DNA of 64,000 nucleotides. Source: Pelotalea chapellei (GTDB taxonomy: Bacteria; Desulfobacterota; Desulfuromonadia; Geobacterales; Pseudopelobacteraceae). Below the pieces are notes generated by a model. It searched no databases, was not told the origin of the DNA, and saw only the letters and a program-made list of their open reading frames with translations. Numbering within the stretch: the first letter of the stretch is position 1; each line of letters opens with the position of its first letter. A program made the position numbers and the translations under genes. The DNA lies in NCBI RefSeq assembly GCF_018531195.1, contig NZ_JAHDYS010000007.1, forward strand, positions 124,001 to 188,000, in the 5' to 3' direction. Positions 8,909 to 17,223 of this stretch are shown here, in pieces.

Positions 8909-9884
8909 CTCCACCACGACCAGCAAGTACAACTTTACCTTCTTCTTCCATTTTGCGGACGATCTTGATGATTTCCCCCTGAGCTTTCTCGACGTCAGAA
9001 AGTCGCACCGGGCCCATAACCTCCAAATCTTCTTTGATCATTTCTGCAGCACGACTCGAAATGTTTCTGAAAATTTTGTCTTTCACATCATCTGTGGAAG
9101 TTTTCATGGCCAAGGTGAGGGTGTCATTACTTACTTCACGCATGATGGACTGAATACTGCGATCATCCAGTTGGAATACATCGTCAAAGGTGAAGAGATG
9201 TTTGCGGATAATTTCCGAAAGTGGAGGACTCAGAACATCAAGCTTATCCAGAATCTGTTTTTCTTTACTGCGATCAAAGTGATTAAACATGTCCACGACT
9301 TTTTCGATACCACCAACTTTATAGCGCTGGGTTCCGCCCATGGACTTGAGTTCCTTCTTCATTACCTCATCAATTTCTTGAAGAATTTCGGGGGATACCT
9401 GTTCTACATCGGCGATACGCAGCACGACTTCGGCCTGGAGTTCGTGGGGAAGCAGACTGATAATTTCGCTGGTCTGTTTTGACTTTAGTTTTGCCAGAAT
9501 GACGGCAATGGTCTGAGGGTGCTCCTGAGAGAGGAAATTGGCGATACTTTTGGAGTCCATATTCGAGAGGATGTCAACCAGATCCCCGTAGCTGGAGGCA
9601 GCCAATTCTTCCATGAGCATTTCAGCTTTGACCGGACCAAGAGCCTTCTCAAGAATTTTGCGAACAAATTCGTCACCCTGGGAAAAAATACCAGACTCAG
9701 GATTTGTTATGGCTGAGAAACTTTCTACAACCTCCATTATGGTGGTACGCGTAACATGTCCAAGCTTGGCCATGCTTTTGCTGATTTTCTTTATTTCGTC
9801 GTCATCCATATGCTCAAACACCTTGGCAGTAACTTCATTGCCAAGGTAGAGCAGCAGGATGGCAGCTTTATCGGCGCCTGTCAT
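8892..9884 (-). CDS. fliG: Flagellar motor switch protein FliG
   Basis: From ATG 9884 (AGGA five bases upstream) the product is 330 residues, the standard FliG length, opening TGADKAAILLLYLGNEV. The middle domain has HPQTIAVILAKL and the EHPQ motif. The C-terminal torque helix region contains VFQLDDRSIQSIMREV with alternating charged residues, as needed for stator contact. FliG joins the MS-ring (FliF) to the C-ring. An in-frame ATG at 9914 adds ten residues but lacks a ribosome site. Confidence 0.95.
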   Translation of the reverse strand: MTGADKAAILLLYLGNEVTAKVFEHMDDDEIKKISKSMAKLGHVTRTTIMEVVESFSAITNPESGIFSQGDEFVRKILEKALGPVKAEMLMEELAASSYGDLVDILSNMDSKSIANFLSQEHPQTIAVILAKLKSKQTSEIISLLPHELQAEVVLRIADVEQVSPEILQEIDEVMKKELKSMGGTQRYKVGGIEKVVDMFNHFDRSKEKQILDKLDVLSPPLSEIIRKHLFTFDDVFQLDDRSIQSIMREVSNDTLTLAMKTSTDDVKDKIFRNISSRAAEMIKEDLEVMGPVRLSDVEKAQGEIIKIVRKMEEEGKVVLAGRGGDDVLV

Positions 9885-9935
9885 AAAATTCCTGTCATGT
9901 ATATATTTGGACATTCACGAAAAACGCGAATGTTT

Positions 9936-11522
9936 TTATTTGTCTTCTTCCATCCAGTTTTGCAAAACTTGTGCAACTTGATAAGGATCTTTCTTGGCTG
10001 TTTCAATCAGGTCCTGCTGCTCTGCCATCTGCATGGCAATCTGAGCCTTTTCCGCTGAGGTGAGTTTGTCAGTGACTTCATGTATTGATTCAAAGGACTC
10101 AAATACAGCGGGCTTTATAATCCGCAATGAAGCAAGTAAGGGGCGGATTACAAACAGAATGAGTGCGAGGAATCCCAAGGCTATTACCAGATTTTTAACC
10201 AAGGACATGAAAAATGGTGAGTTCCACCATTTCTGAGTTTCAGTAACGCCGGAATCTCCGGTATCCTGGAAAGGAATATTCTGAACAGTGAGTTGGTCAC
10301 CACGCTCTGCATTATAACCAACAGCGCTCTTTACCAATGCCTCGATCTTCTGCAGTTCATCCGGAGAGCGTGGAATGTATTTGGGAGTAGCGGTTTGACC
10401 TTCCTTAACCGCAGCAGGTAATTCATACTTGCCGTCAACCAGGACAGCTACAGATATTTTACTGAGTGCTCCAACTGGTTCTATGATTTTGGCTGTTGAA
10501 CGACTGACTTCATAATTGAGGGTCTCATCGTTTTTGGAACCACCGCCGACAGGTGTTGCTGCCCCCCCCTGCCCAGCTTTGCCCAGATTCGTCTGCACAC
10601 CGGGCACTCCTGCACTGCTTGTGCCTGAGGCACCTTTCTCTTCAGTACGCTGTTCACTTCTGACAGCAATTGTTTCAGGATCAAACTTTTCTTCCACTCG
10701 CTCGACCTGTTTGAAATCAAAAGCAGCTGATACCCTTGCTACGGATTTGCCGGAACCGACGATGCGATCGAGCAGCGACTGAAGACGCTCCTCCACATTC
10801 TTTTCGTAACCCCGCTGGGTCTCCTGCATTGCCGATGTCACCTTGGCAGCAGGATCGGAGGAACCATTACCTTTGCTAAGGATTTTGCCGCGGCTGTCAA
10901 GAATGGTGACGTGATCCGGATCCATTCCCTCAATGGACGAGGAAACAAGGTGAACAACCCCCTGCACCTCATTTTCCCGGAGAGATCGATTCGACTTCAT
11001 CTTCAGAACGACTGAGGCTGTTGCAGGTTTTTCGCTTTCTTTGAAGAGCGATTTTTCAGGAATGACCAGATGAATACGAGCTTGTTCAACTCCGTTTATC
11101 TGAGAAATAGTTCGAGATAGTTCACCTTGGAGGGCACGTTGATAATTCAACTTTTGAACGAACTCCGTCATACCGAAATTCTTGCGGTCAAAAATCTCGA
11201 AACCGACACCACCTCCCTGCGGGAGACCTTCGGAAGCGAGCGAAAGGCGTAATTCGTGGACTTTGTCAGCCGGGACAAGAATACCCTTGCCGTCAGCAGT
11301 TACCTGATAGGGAGTTTTAGCCTCTTTCAACTTTTTGACAATCTCACCGGCATCTTCTGCCGCAAGATTTGTAAAAAGAGGACGGTAATCGGTCCGGTTG
11401 GCAATGAGGATAAGTGCCGCAAAAGCGGCTATCGACAGGAAAGCCACACCTGCTATAAGCATGCGTTTTCCAGATGAAAGTGCCGAAAACGGCTCTATGA
11501 GTCTTTGTAATACTTCGGGCAT
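9936..11522 (-). CDS. fliF: Flagellar MS-ring protein FliF
   Basis: The 528-residue protein has two membrane helices, about residues 18-42 and 445-465. The periplasmic ring-building motifs lie between them: YRPLFTNLAAEDAGEIVKKL, GVGFEIFDRKNFGMTEF and ARIHLVIPEKSLF. The acidic C-terminal tail (VAQVLQNWMEEDK) is the FliG-binding segment. A Gly/Ser-rich insert around 285-320 is a tolerated variable region. FliF is the first ring assembled and the housing of the export gate. Confidence 0.97.
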   Translation of the reverse strand: MPEVLQRLIEPFSALSSGKRMLIAGVAFLSIAAFAALILIANRTDYRPLFTNLAAEDAGEIVKKLKEAKTPYQVTADGKGILVPADKVHELRLSLASEGLPQGGGVGFEIFDRKNFGMTEFVQKLNYQRALQGELSRTISQINGVEQARIHLVIPEKSLFKESEKPATASVVLKMKSNRSLRENEVQGVVHLVSSSIEGMDPDHVTILDSRGKILSKGNGSSDPAAKVTSAMQETQRGYEKNVEERLQSLLDRIVGSGKSVARVSAAFDFKQVERVEEKFDPETIAVRSEQRTEEKGASGTSSAGVPGVQTNLGKAGQGGAATPVGGGSKNDETLNYEVSRSTAKIIEPVGALSKISVAVLVDGKYELPAAVKEGQTATPKYIPRSPDELQKIEALVKSAVGYNAERGDQLTVQNIPFQDTGDSGVTETQKWWNSPFFMSLVKNLVIALGFLALILFVIRPLLASLRIIKPAVFESFESIHEVTDKLTSAEKAQIAMQMAEQQDLIETAKKDPYQVAQVLQNWMEEDK

Positions 11523-11561
11523 GCTGGCGAATTCAAACCTTTCTACGGTGGAGTTGGAGTT

Positions 11562-11580
11562 GCCGTTTCTGTTAAACGGC
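11562..11580 (-). other. Short perfect hairpin between fliE and fliF
   Basis: GCCGTTT and AAACGGC form a 7-bp stem around a 5-nt loop in the 82-nt gap between fliE and fliF. There is no T-run, so it is probably an RNA-stability or processing stem rather than a terminator. Confidence 0.4.
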
Positions 11581-11604
11581 CATCATACATCCTGCCGCGC
11601 AGAA

Positions 11605-11907
11605 TCAAACCTGCATGCGCATTACTTCTTGATAAGCTTCTATAGCCTTATTGCGGACCTGAGACATAAAAAGGAATGAAATGCTGGCTTTTTCCATTGA
11701 GATCATCACTTCATGCAGGTTCTTATTCTCACCGCTGGCCAGTCCCTGGATAGCACTGTCAGATTTTGACTGAAGATCATTGACCTTGTCGACCAACTCG
11801 CTGAAAAATTTGCCCGCCCCTTCGGCAGGAGATGCTGACTTCACACCGCCTGTGGCTGGAAATGCCTTGCCAATACCAAACCCGCTTTCAATGCCTTGTA
11901 TATCCAT
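11605..11907 (-). CDS. fliE: Flagellar hook-basal body protein FliE
   Basis: The 100-residue protein has the usual FliE length and C-terminal signature: [20 protein letters not shown] then [16 protein letters not shown]. FliE connects the MS-ring and export gate to the proximal rod. A GGAGGATCC-type site precedes the ATG. Gene order flgB-flgC-fliE-fliF is the canonical one. Confidence 0.95.
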   Translation of the reverse strand: MDIQGIESGFGIGKAFPATGGVKSASPAEGAGKFFSELVDKVNDLQSKSDSAIQGLASGENKNLHEVMISMEKASISFLFMSQVRNKAIEAYQEVMRMQV

Positions 11908-11955
11908 TTATGGATCCTCCAGAATTACTTGTTAGCCCTACTTCATTCTGCAAAA

Positions 11956-12393
11956 TTACTTACTGATTTCGAGAGTCTTCATTGCCATACTTTTAGCAGC
12001 TTGGACCGCAGCCACATTTGCTTCGTACGAACGAGTTGCGTTAATCATATCAGCCATCTCCTCAACTACATTCACGTTGGGCATGGCCACATAACCTTGG
12101 GGATCTGCATCGGGATGGCTGGGGTCATACTGTAGGCGTGGAGGGTTCTGGTCCTCAATGATCTGCGTGACTTCAACCTTGCGAACCTCTCTACCAGTTG
12201 CGCCGTCCAAAGCCCTGCTGAAGCTGTTTTCAGCCGGAGTCGCAGAAAAAACAGCATCTTTTCTTTTGTAAGGGCCCCCTTCCGGTGTCCTGGTAGCACT
12301 TGCGTTGGCAAGGTTTCCGGAAATGAGGTTCATACGTGTGCGCTCTGCTGATAATGCAGAAGAACTGACGTTCATTGAACTGAAAAAATCCAT
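11956..12393 (-). CDS. flgC: Flagellar basal-body rod protein FlgC
   Basis: The 145-residue protein opens MDFFSSMNVSSSALSAERTR and has the rod motif NLISGNLANASATRTPEGG. It closes with the FlgC C-terminus, VNVVEEMADMINATRSYEAN. FlgC is a proximal rod subunit in the periplasm. Its ATG overlaps the flgB stop as TAATG. Confidence 0.96.
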   Translation of the reverse strand: MDFFSSMNVSSSALSAERTRMNLISGNLANASATRTPEGGPYKRKDAVFSATPAENSFSRALDGATGREVRKVEVTQIIEDQNPPRLQYDPSHPDADPQGYVAMPNVNVVEEMADMINATRSYEANVAAVQAAKSMAMKTLEISK

Positions 12394-12815
12394 TATTTAC
12401 CCTCTCTGAGTGCCATGCGTAGACCTTCAAATTTCTTTGCGAGAATCTGCACGGAGGCATTATACATGATCTGATTTTCCGTCATTCTGCTCATTTCAGC
12501 CTCTATTTCCACGGAATTACCATCTTTTCCAGGGGTCTTTGCAGGCGTTTCAATAACTTTGCCGGCTACACTCTGAATGCGGCTGGAGGCACCTTTCAAA
12601 GGGAAATGACGTGCATTGACAGGAGCTTGGACATTTTTGCCGTCCCCCTTCAAGGCACCCTGAAGTTCATGCTCAAAAGAAAGAGCTTTGGGAGTGTAAT
12701 TGGGAGTTTCTGCATTAGCTACGTTGGATGCGATCAAAGCCTGATTCCTGGCACGCAGGTCGATGCTTTTTCCAAGCACTGCTACTGTTGTACTGAAAAG
12801 TCCTTCTACAGGCAT
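12393..12815 (-). CDS. flgB: Flagellar basal-body rod protein FlgB
   Basis: From ATG 12815, which has AGGAGGA upstream, the protein is 140 residues. It contains the rod motif ALIASNVANAETPNYTPKAL and a C-terminal coil, MTENQIMYNASVQILAKKF. FlgB is the most proximal rod subunit. An open frame reaching 12872 would run through the likely ribosome site and promoter, so the shorter start is preferred. It is the first gene of the main flagellar operon. Confidence 0.95.
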   Translation of the reverse strand: MPVEGLFSTTVAVLGKSIDLRARNQALIASNVANAETPNYTPKALSFEHELQGALKGDGKNVQAPVNARHFPLKGASSRIQSVAGKVIETPAKTPGKDGNSVEIEAEMSRMTENQIMYNASVQILAKKFEGLRMALREGK

Positions 12816-12840
12816 GTTCTTTCCTCCTATACGATCGCCT

Positions 12841-12856
12841 TGCAAAACTTGTACCT
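12841..12856 (-). promoter_or_regulatory. Candidate σ54 (-24/-12) promoter of the flgB operon
   Basis: On the minus strand AGGTACAAGTTTTGCA has GG and GC separated by exactly ten bases and a TTGCA -12 element, close to the σ54 consensus. The predicted transcript would begin near 12830, only about 15 nt before the flgB ATG and just ahead of its ribosome site. This is a pattern match only. Confidence 0.5.
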
Positions 12857-12941
12857 TTTTCAGCATGCCCACAATTAGCCAGGTAAAGCTCGCAGAAGCG
12901 ATCTATATAAACTTTTATATGGACTAAAGGGATCAAGGTTT

Positions 12942-12972
12942 GTCATTTTTATGACAGGGTCATATTTATGAC
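12942..12972. promoter_or_regulatory. Tandem palindromes, candidate enhancer-binding site upstream of flgB
   Basis: GTCATTTTTATGAC (12942-12955) and GTCATATTTATGAC (12959-12972) differ at one base, and each is an inverted repeat. Their centres are 17 bp apart. They lie about 110-135 bp upstream of the predicted σ54 start, the usual distance for an NtrC-type activator site. The binding protein is not known from this window. Confidence 0.5.
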
Positions 12973-12984
12973 TGGAATAAACCT

Positions 12985-15093
12985 TTATTTGGGCTTTTCG
13001 TATCTGGCATCCAAAGACACCAGAGCCTTCCGGGCAAGATTTTGCCAGTCCAGATCTTTACCACCTTTAGCGAGCTGTTCGAAATACGTACGAGCGACCT
13101 TCTGCCTACCTTCATTCAGATTCAATTCGCCGGCACGATATAAAAGCTCTTCACTACGAGGATTTGGCGGCAACTTCAGACCTTTTTCCAGTAGGTGCAG
13201 AGCCCCTTTGCGGTCACCTGAAGCCTCGCGGGCAGAGATCGCTGCAAGATAGGCGTCCGGCAGCAATTGATCATCCGTTTTTGCCTGGTTAATAAAAGAT
13301 TCCATGGCTTTTGCAGCTTGAGAGGGCAGCTTCAACTGGAACAATGCCTTCCCAAGATAATAGTAACTTTCCGGCCGATGGGCGCGCTCGCCTTTATTGA
13401 GCAGCCAGAACATACTGTCTTTGGACGCCTGATATTTTTGTTGATCAAAATAAAGTCGGCCCAAATGCTCCAACGCCTGCCTTGAATGTGGGTGTGCTGG
13501 ATATTTTTTTAAAAACAGCTTCAATGTCTTTTCCGTCATGACCATATCGCCTAAAAGCTCGGCATTTGTGGCGATAGTTTCATACATGAAAGGGCCGCCA
13601 GCCGAAGCCCACTGACGCTCAAGCAGACTATTGAACAGTTTGACCAGCTCAATCGGACGACCGGCTTCCTCGTAGGCTTGTGCAACCTTTACCAGAAAAT
13701 CCTCATGACTAACGCAGACAACGAGATAATCTTGATGTTCCTCAACAAAGCGGATGAGGCCGGAAGAATCTTTGCTCCAGTCGCTTTGCAGATACACTTG
13801 CTCTACAAGCACCTCGCGAATTGTCCTGCAAACAGCCGCGTATATGCCGCGCGGAAATTTTTTCTGAAAATATACCACCTGCCGCAGTGCTTCTGGCGCC
13901 TCACCGTGAATGGCTTCCAGCAGCACATACTTAAAAAATGATTCCTCTCGAAGATCCATATCTCCACTTTTTCGGGAGATATCCAGGTAAGCCTCCCCGA
14001 GCCGGCGATAATCCAAGGGAGTTGCTTTCAGGAAATCACGATCATAAAGCCTCATCTGCGCAATCAGATTAGCTTTATTGTCGGTGAAATTATTGGCCAA
14101 TGTCTGGTACAGAGCAAGTGCTTCAGGTTCATGTCCCTGTCGAACAAGAATATCCGCAAGGCGTACAAGCAGGACTGGGGCGAATTTTTTATCGGCGAGA
14201 CGTGCTATCAGGCTGGCAAGCATTGCTCGGGCAGCGGCAAGGTCACCGGCCCTGGCGATGCTGTCGCCATAGTAGAAAGTTACTCCAGGATTGAGGTTAA
14301 GAAATGCCGGCCACAGTGCTTCTCCTTCACGGAAAGCTTTTAGTGCTTGGGGATATTTCTGCAGCTTGTAATAGGTCTCACCAAGCCTGTACAAAGAGAT
14401 TGCTTTTATGGCTCCTTGATGCCCCACAAAAGCAGTAAAACCCTCTTCCGCCTCCGAAAGCCTTCCCTTGTACAAAGCTCCCTCTGCAGCTAAAAATGCC
14501 TGAATGTCCTGTTCAGCCAACAGACTTTTAAGCACCTGACGGTCCGTTGGAAGAAAGGGGATTTCCGGCTTGAGTGGAGGATCGAAATCACGCACCAGCT
14601 TCTCTACTCCGTTCCAGATTCTTTCTCTTCCAGCCATTGATGGACGTGATGGGGGGACTTTAAACCGGGTTCCTATATCAAGGGTAATGGCGCTGACTCC
14701 ATTAACGGTCAGATCCCGCCATCCCCTGCCAGCTCCAACCTGAAATGTTATCATCAGATTCTTGCCGCGTTCCCGGAAAGAGAGTCCACCGATATTGGTG
14801 TCAGCATATCTGCGATACTTTTTAAAGAGTGTTCCACGGGTATCCGGCAGAATCAGCCGCAATCGGTTACCAGGCAGATGTGAAAGAGTATAGGCAGGGG
14901 GATTTGCCAGCTTGAGGATAATACGAGTGTATTCTTTTTGTGGACGGATATCGAGCCGGTAAAGTTGATTGATACTGGAGGCAGACGCCAGCGTGGGCAT
15001 CAAAAGAAAGGAGCCGATCAGGACCAGGTACAGCGCAACCTGCGTTAGAAGATCAAGCCGCAGGAATTTTCCTCTAGCTGGTGTAGCGCGCAT
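12985..15093 (-). CDS. Periplasmic AMIN-like/TPR repeat protein of the motility cluster
   Basis: From ATG 15093 the product is 702 residues. It has a signal peptide or membrane anchor (about 16-40, ending TLASASS), an AMIN-like β-domain (about 45-150, LYRLDIRPQKEYTRIILKLA) and then more than a dozen TPR-like helical repeats to the end (for example ISLYRLGETYYKLQKYPQAL). Such proteins act as envelope scaffolds; the neighbours suggest flagellar or chemotaxis assembly but no direct function can be assigned. A longer start at 15183 would overlap the preceding gene by 61 nt and spoil the signal peptide. Confidence 0.8.
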   Translation of the reverse strand: MRATPARGKFLRLDLLTQVALYLVLIGSFLLMPTLASASSINQLYRLDIRPQKEYTRIILKLANPPAYTLSHLPGNRLRLILPDTRGTLFKKYRRYADTNIGGLSFRERGKNLMITFQVGAGRGWRDLTVNGVSAITLDIGTRFKVPPSRPSMAGRERIWNGVEKLVRDFDPPLKPEIPFLPTDRQVLKSLLAEQDIQAFLAAEGALYKGRLSEAEEGFTAFVGHQGAIKAISLYRLGETYYKLQKYPQALKAFREGEALWPAFLNLNPGVTFYYGDSIARAGDLAAARAMLASLIARLADKKFAPVLLVRLADILVRQGHEPEALALYQTLANNFTDNKANLIAQMRLYDRDFLKATPLDYRRLGEAYLDISRKSGDMDLREESFFKYVLLEAIHGEAPEALRQVVYFQKKFPRGIYAAVCRTIREVLVEQVYLQSDWSKDSSGLIRFVEEHQDYLVVCVSHEDFLVKVAQAYEEAGRPIELVKLFNSLLERQWASAGGPFMYETIATNAELLGDMVMTEKTLKLFLKKYPAHPHSRQALEHLGRLYFDQQKYQASKDSMFWLLNKGERAHRPESYYYLGKALFQLKLPSQAAKAMESFINQAKTDDQLLPDAYLAAISAREASGDRKGALHLLEKGLKLPPNPRSEELLYRAGELNLNEGRQKVARTYFEQLAKGGKDLDWQNLARKALVSLDARYEKPK

Positions 15094-15122
15094 TTGATAA
15101 CTACCCGATGGAACCAAAGGCA

Positions 15123-16196
15123 CTATTGCTCCGCTTGTTTGCAATACCGTTTCACCTTGGCCGCCACTTCCTCCGGCGCGCATGGTGTCATCATTATGTC
15201 TCGGGCACCATACTTAAGTGCTTTTAATACAGCGGTCCTTGTCCAGCGCTGCGCGCTCATAATGACAGGAGGAGGCGAATCCTGCCGCATTGCATTGACT
15301 TTGATACAGACTGCCAACTCACGATCGTCGGCATCTAACGATCCTATAATTACCAGTTTTACCTTCCAGTCTGCAAAAAGAGCCTTGATGTCGTCATCAA
15401 GCGTGCCCTCAACAACATGGTACCCGGTGAAGGTCAGAGACTCAACCAATTGTCGTCGTTCATCAGGATTATCTTCCAAAACGATAATACTTTCGATCCC
15501 GTTTGCATCAGAAAAAGTGGAGGTACCAAGTGTCTCTTTTACACCGGCCGTGTCCTGCGATTCAGCTGTAGTCGATGATTCATCTGTTTCATCCACATCG
15601 GACAGTACTGGTGAAACTGCAGGGGGATCAAAGAGGTTACCGAGAGCCACAGGTATGAGCACATCGAGATGATTTAGTTCCTGCCCCGCCATTTCAAGCT
15701 TGGAGCGAAACATGAGGTACTCTCCCTCAGCAAGAGGCTCATCTTCTGTCAGTGGATCGATATCAGGAACGAACTTTTTGGGAGGAAGCAGTTTCAGATG
15801 AACTTTGTTCGGCAGGGTGCCCTGAAAAACGGTATTGAAAGAGCCGTTAATCATGTTTGCTATTTCGGAAAAGGCGTCTATGTCATCATTTTCGATGATC
15901 GCCAGACGCTTTTTTTCCTGAATACGTGCTGGTGGTATGCCCAAGAGGATACTGCTCAGAACGATCGCATCACGAAGGGAGAAAAGCAGGTAGAATTGGC
16001 CACTGTAGGCTTCACGGGAATCGACTCCCATGACAAAGCAGGAATCGTCGAGGTCACCAAAATAAGAGGTTTTGGTAGTTGTAATTGTGTCGGAAAGAGA
16101 GATGGAAAGATCCTGGCCAAGAAGCATGCCGCTCTCTTCACCTGCCTGTTTCAGCGCAGATTCCAACATGTTATGTAAGGTATTATAACCATCCAT
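15123..16196 (-). CDS. CheX/CheC-like domain fused to a degenerate receiver domain
   Basis: The 357-residue protein has an N-terminal CheX/CheC-like domain (about 1-185) with the phosphatase-type motif DAFSEIANMINGSFN (the Glu-x-x-Asn pair is kept). An acidic Ser/Thr linker (about 195-235) and a CheY-like fold (about 238-357) follow. In the receiver the acidic pocket (LEDN) remains. The phospho-acceptor Asp is Gly in KLVIIGSLD and the conserved Lys before Pro is Thr in MMTPCAP, so it should not be phosphorylated in the usual way. It lies downstream of cheY and cheX and may tune CheY-P levels or bind the motor; this is inference. Confidence 0.82.
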   Translation of the reverse strand: MDGYNTLHNMLESALKQAGEESGMLLGQDLSISLSDTITTTKTSYFGDLDDSCFVMGVDSREAYSGQFYLLFSLRDAIVLSSILLGIPPARIQEKKRLAIIENDDIDAFSEIANMINGSFNTVFQGTLPNKVHLKLLPPKKFVPDIDPLTEDEPLAEGEYLMFRSKLEMAGQELNHLDVLIPVALGNLFDPPAVSPVLSDVDETDESSTTAESQDTAGVKETLGTSTFSDANGIESIIVLEDNPDERRQLVESLTFTGYHVVEGTLDDDIKALFADWKVKLVIIGSLDADDRELAVCIKVNAMRQDSPPPVIMSAQRWTRTAVLKALKYGARDIMMTPCAPEEVAAKVKRYCKQAEQ

Positions 16197-16259
16197 CGGA
16201 ATTGTCGTCTCGAAGCTTCTATGCCGTCAGAGACGGAAGAACGGTATGCAGCGCCAGCA

Positions 16260-16766
16260 TCACTCTTCTTTTTTAAGAGTAAGCCCGACCAGGAATTTTT
16301 CGTTTTCAAGAGAAAAAGGAATGACGACACAATCCATTTCGGAAAGTGAATTTACAGTGTAGTCTTCTCCGGATATTACCGTTGGAATGGAAAGTTTAAT
16401 ATCCATTCCTCCTTTTGACAGCACCTGTTTAACGCCGCCTCCCAACATGTTGGCAATTTCTCCGATTGCATCATTCAGGTCATCATCAACCTTGTCACAT
16501 TCCATTCCAAGCATGCTCGAAGTGATTTTAAGCGCCAGCACCACCGGGCAATGAATTGAGATAACACCTGAATAAATACCGGCAAAACCGACCATGCCAG
16601 TTATGCTGCACTTGAAGCGGTTTACAGGTTCGGCCAGAGGATACTCATCCAGAGGATCCATCATAACCATGGTAGCGAACACTTCCTGGGTAGCATCTAT
16701 GACATATTTGGCCAACTGATCTTCAGTAAACTTCGTCGATTCACTGATAACCGGGTTCAGACTCAT
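16260..16766 (-). CDS. cheX: Chemotaxis phosphatase CheX
   Basis: The 168-residue protein is a single CheX domain with the catalytic helix motif DAIGEIANMLGGGVK, in which Glu and Asn correspond to the CheY-P dephosphorylating pair. CheX shortens the CheY-P signal in the cytoplasm. The ATG overlaps the cheY stop as ATGA, so enzyme and substrate are made together. Confidence 0.9.
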   Translation of the reverse strand: MSLNPVISESTKFTEDQLAKYVIDATQEVFATMVMMDPLDEYPLAEPVNRFKCSITGMVGFAGIYSGVISIHCPVVLALKITSSMLGMECDKVDDDLNDAIGEIANMLGGGVKQVLSKGGMDIKLSIPTVISGEDYTVNSLSEMDCVVIPFSLENEKFLVGLTLKKEE

Positions 16767-17128
16767 ATGATTTTTCCCAGCTTCTCCTGCAGTTGATCGG
16801 GTGTAAATGGCTTTTTAATACTGTCACTGGCACCGCTTGCCAAGGCTTCCTTGATTATTTCCTCACCACCTTCAGTGGTAATCATCACAACCGGAACAGT
16901 ATTGCCATTTCCTCTCAAAGCTTTGACGAACTCCAGACCATCCATATTAGGCATATTGATATCGGAAAGCACAAGATCAACAGCTTTCCCGGAAGCGAGC
17001 ACGCTGAGCCCTTCAATTCCGTCTCCGGCTTCATAAATTTCGTCTACCGGCAATCCGGCCTGCCTTAGCGAGCGGGAAATGATTTTCCGCATTGTTGATG
17101 AATCATCTACGATAAGGATGTTTGCCAT
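16763..17128 (-). CDS. cheY: Chemotaxis response regulator CheY
   Basis: The 121-residue stand-alone receiver keeps all active-site features: the acidic pair in ILIVDDSS, the phospho-acceptor Asp in LVLSDINMPNMDG, the Thr in VVMITTE and the Lys in IKKPFTP. It carries the signal from CheA to FliM. A GGGAGGTG site precedes the start. The 95-nt AT-rich stretch upstream must hold the promoter, but no clear boxes were found. Confidence 0.95.
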   Translation of the reverse strand: MANILIVDDSSTMRKIISRSLRQAGLPVDEIYEAGDGIEGLSVLASGKAVDLVLSDINMPNMDGLEFVKALRGNGNTVPVVMITTEGGEEIIKEALASGASDSIKKPFTPDQLQEKLGKII

Positions 17129-17223
17129 TTAAAAACACCTCCCTTTCAAATGAACACGTATTTTCAGAAATCGACGATAATTAATATCATAAAAAAAGTA
17201 AATTTCATCTTTTTTTTATTAAA

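Noticed and set aside
17129-17223. Possible σ28 or σ54 promoter in front of cheY
   Set aside because: The AT-rich stretch contains no GG-N10-GC and no TAAA-N15-GCCGATAA match.
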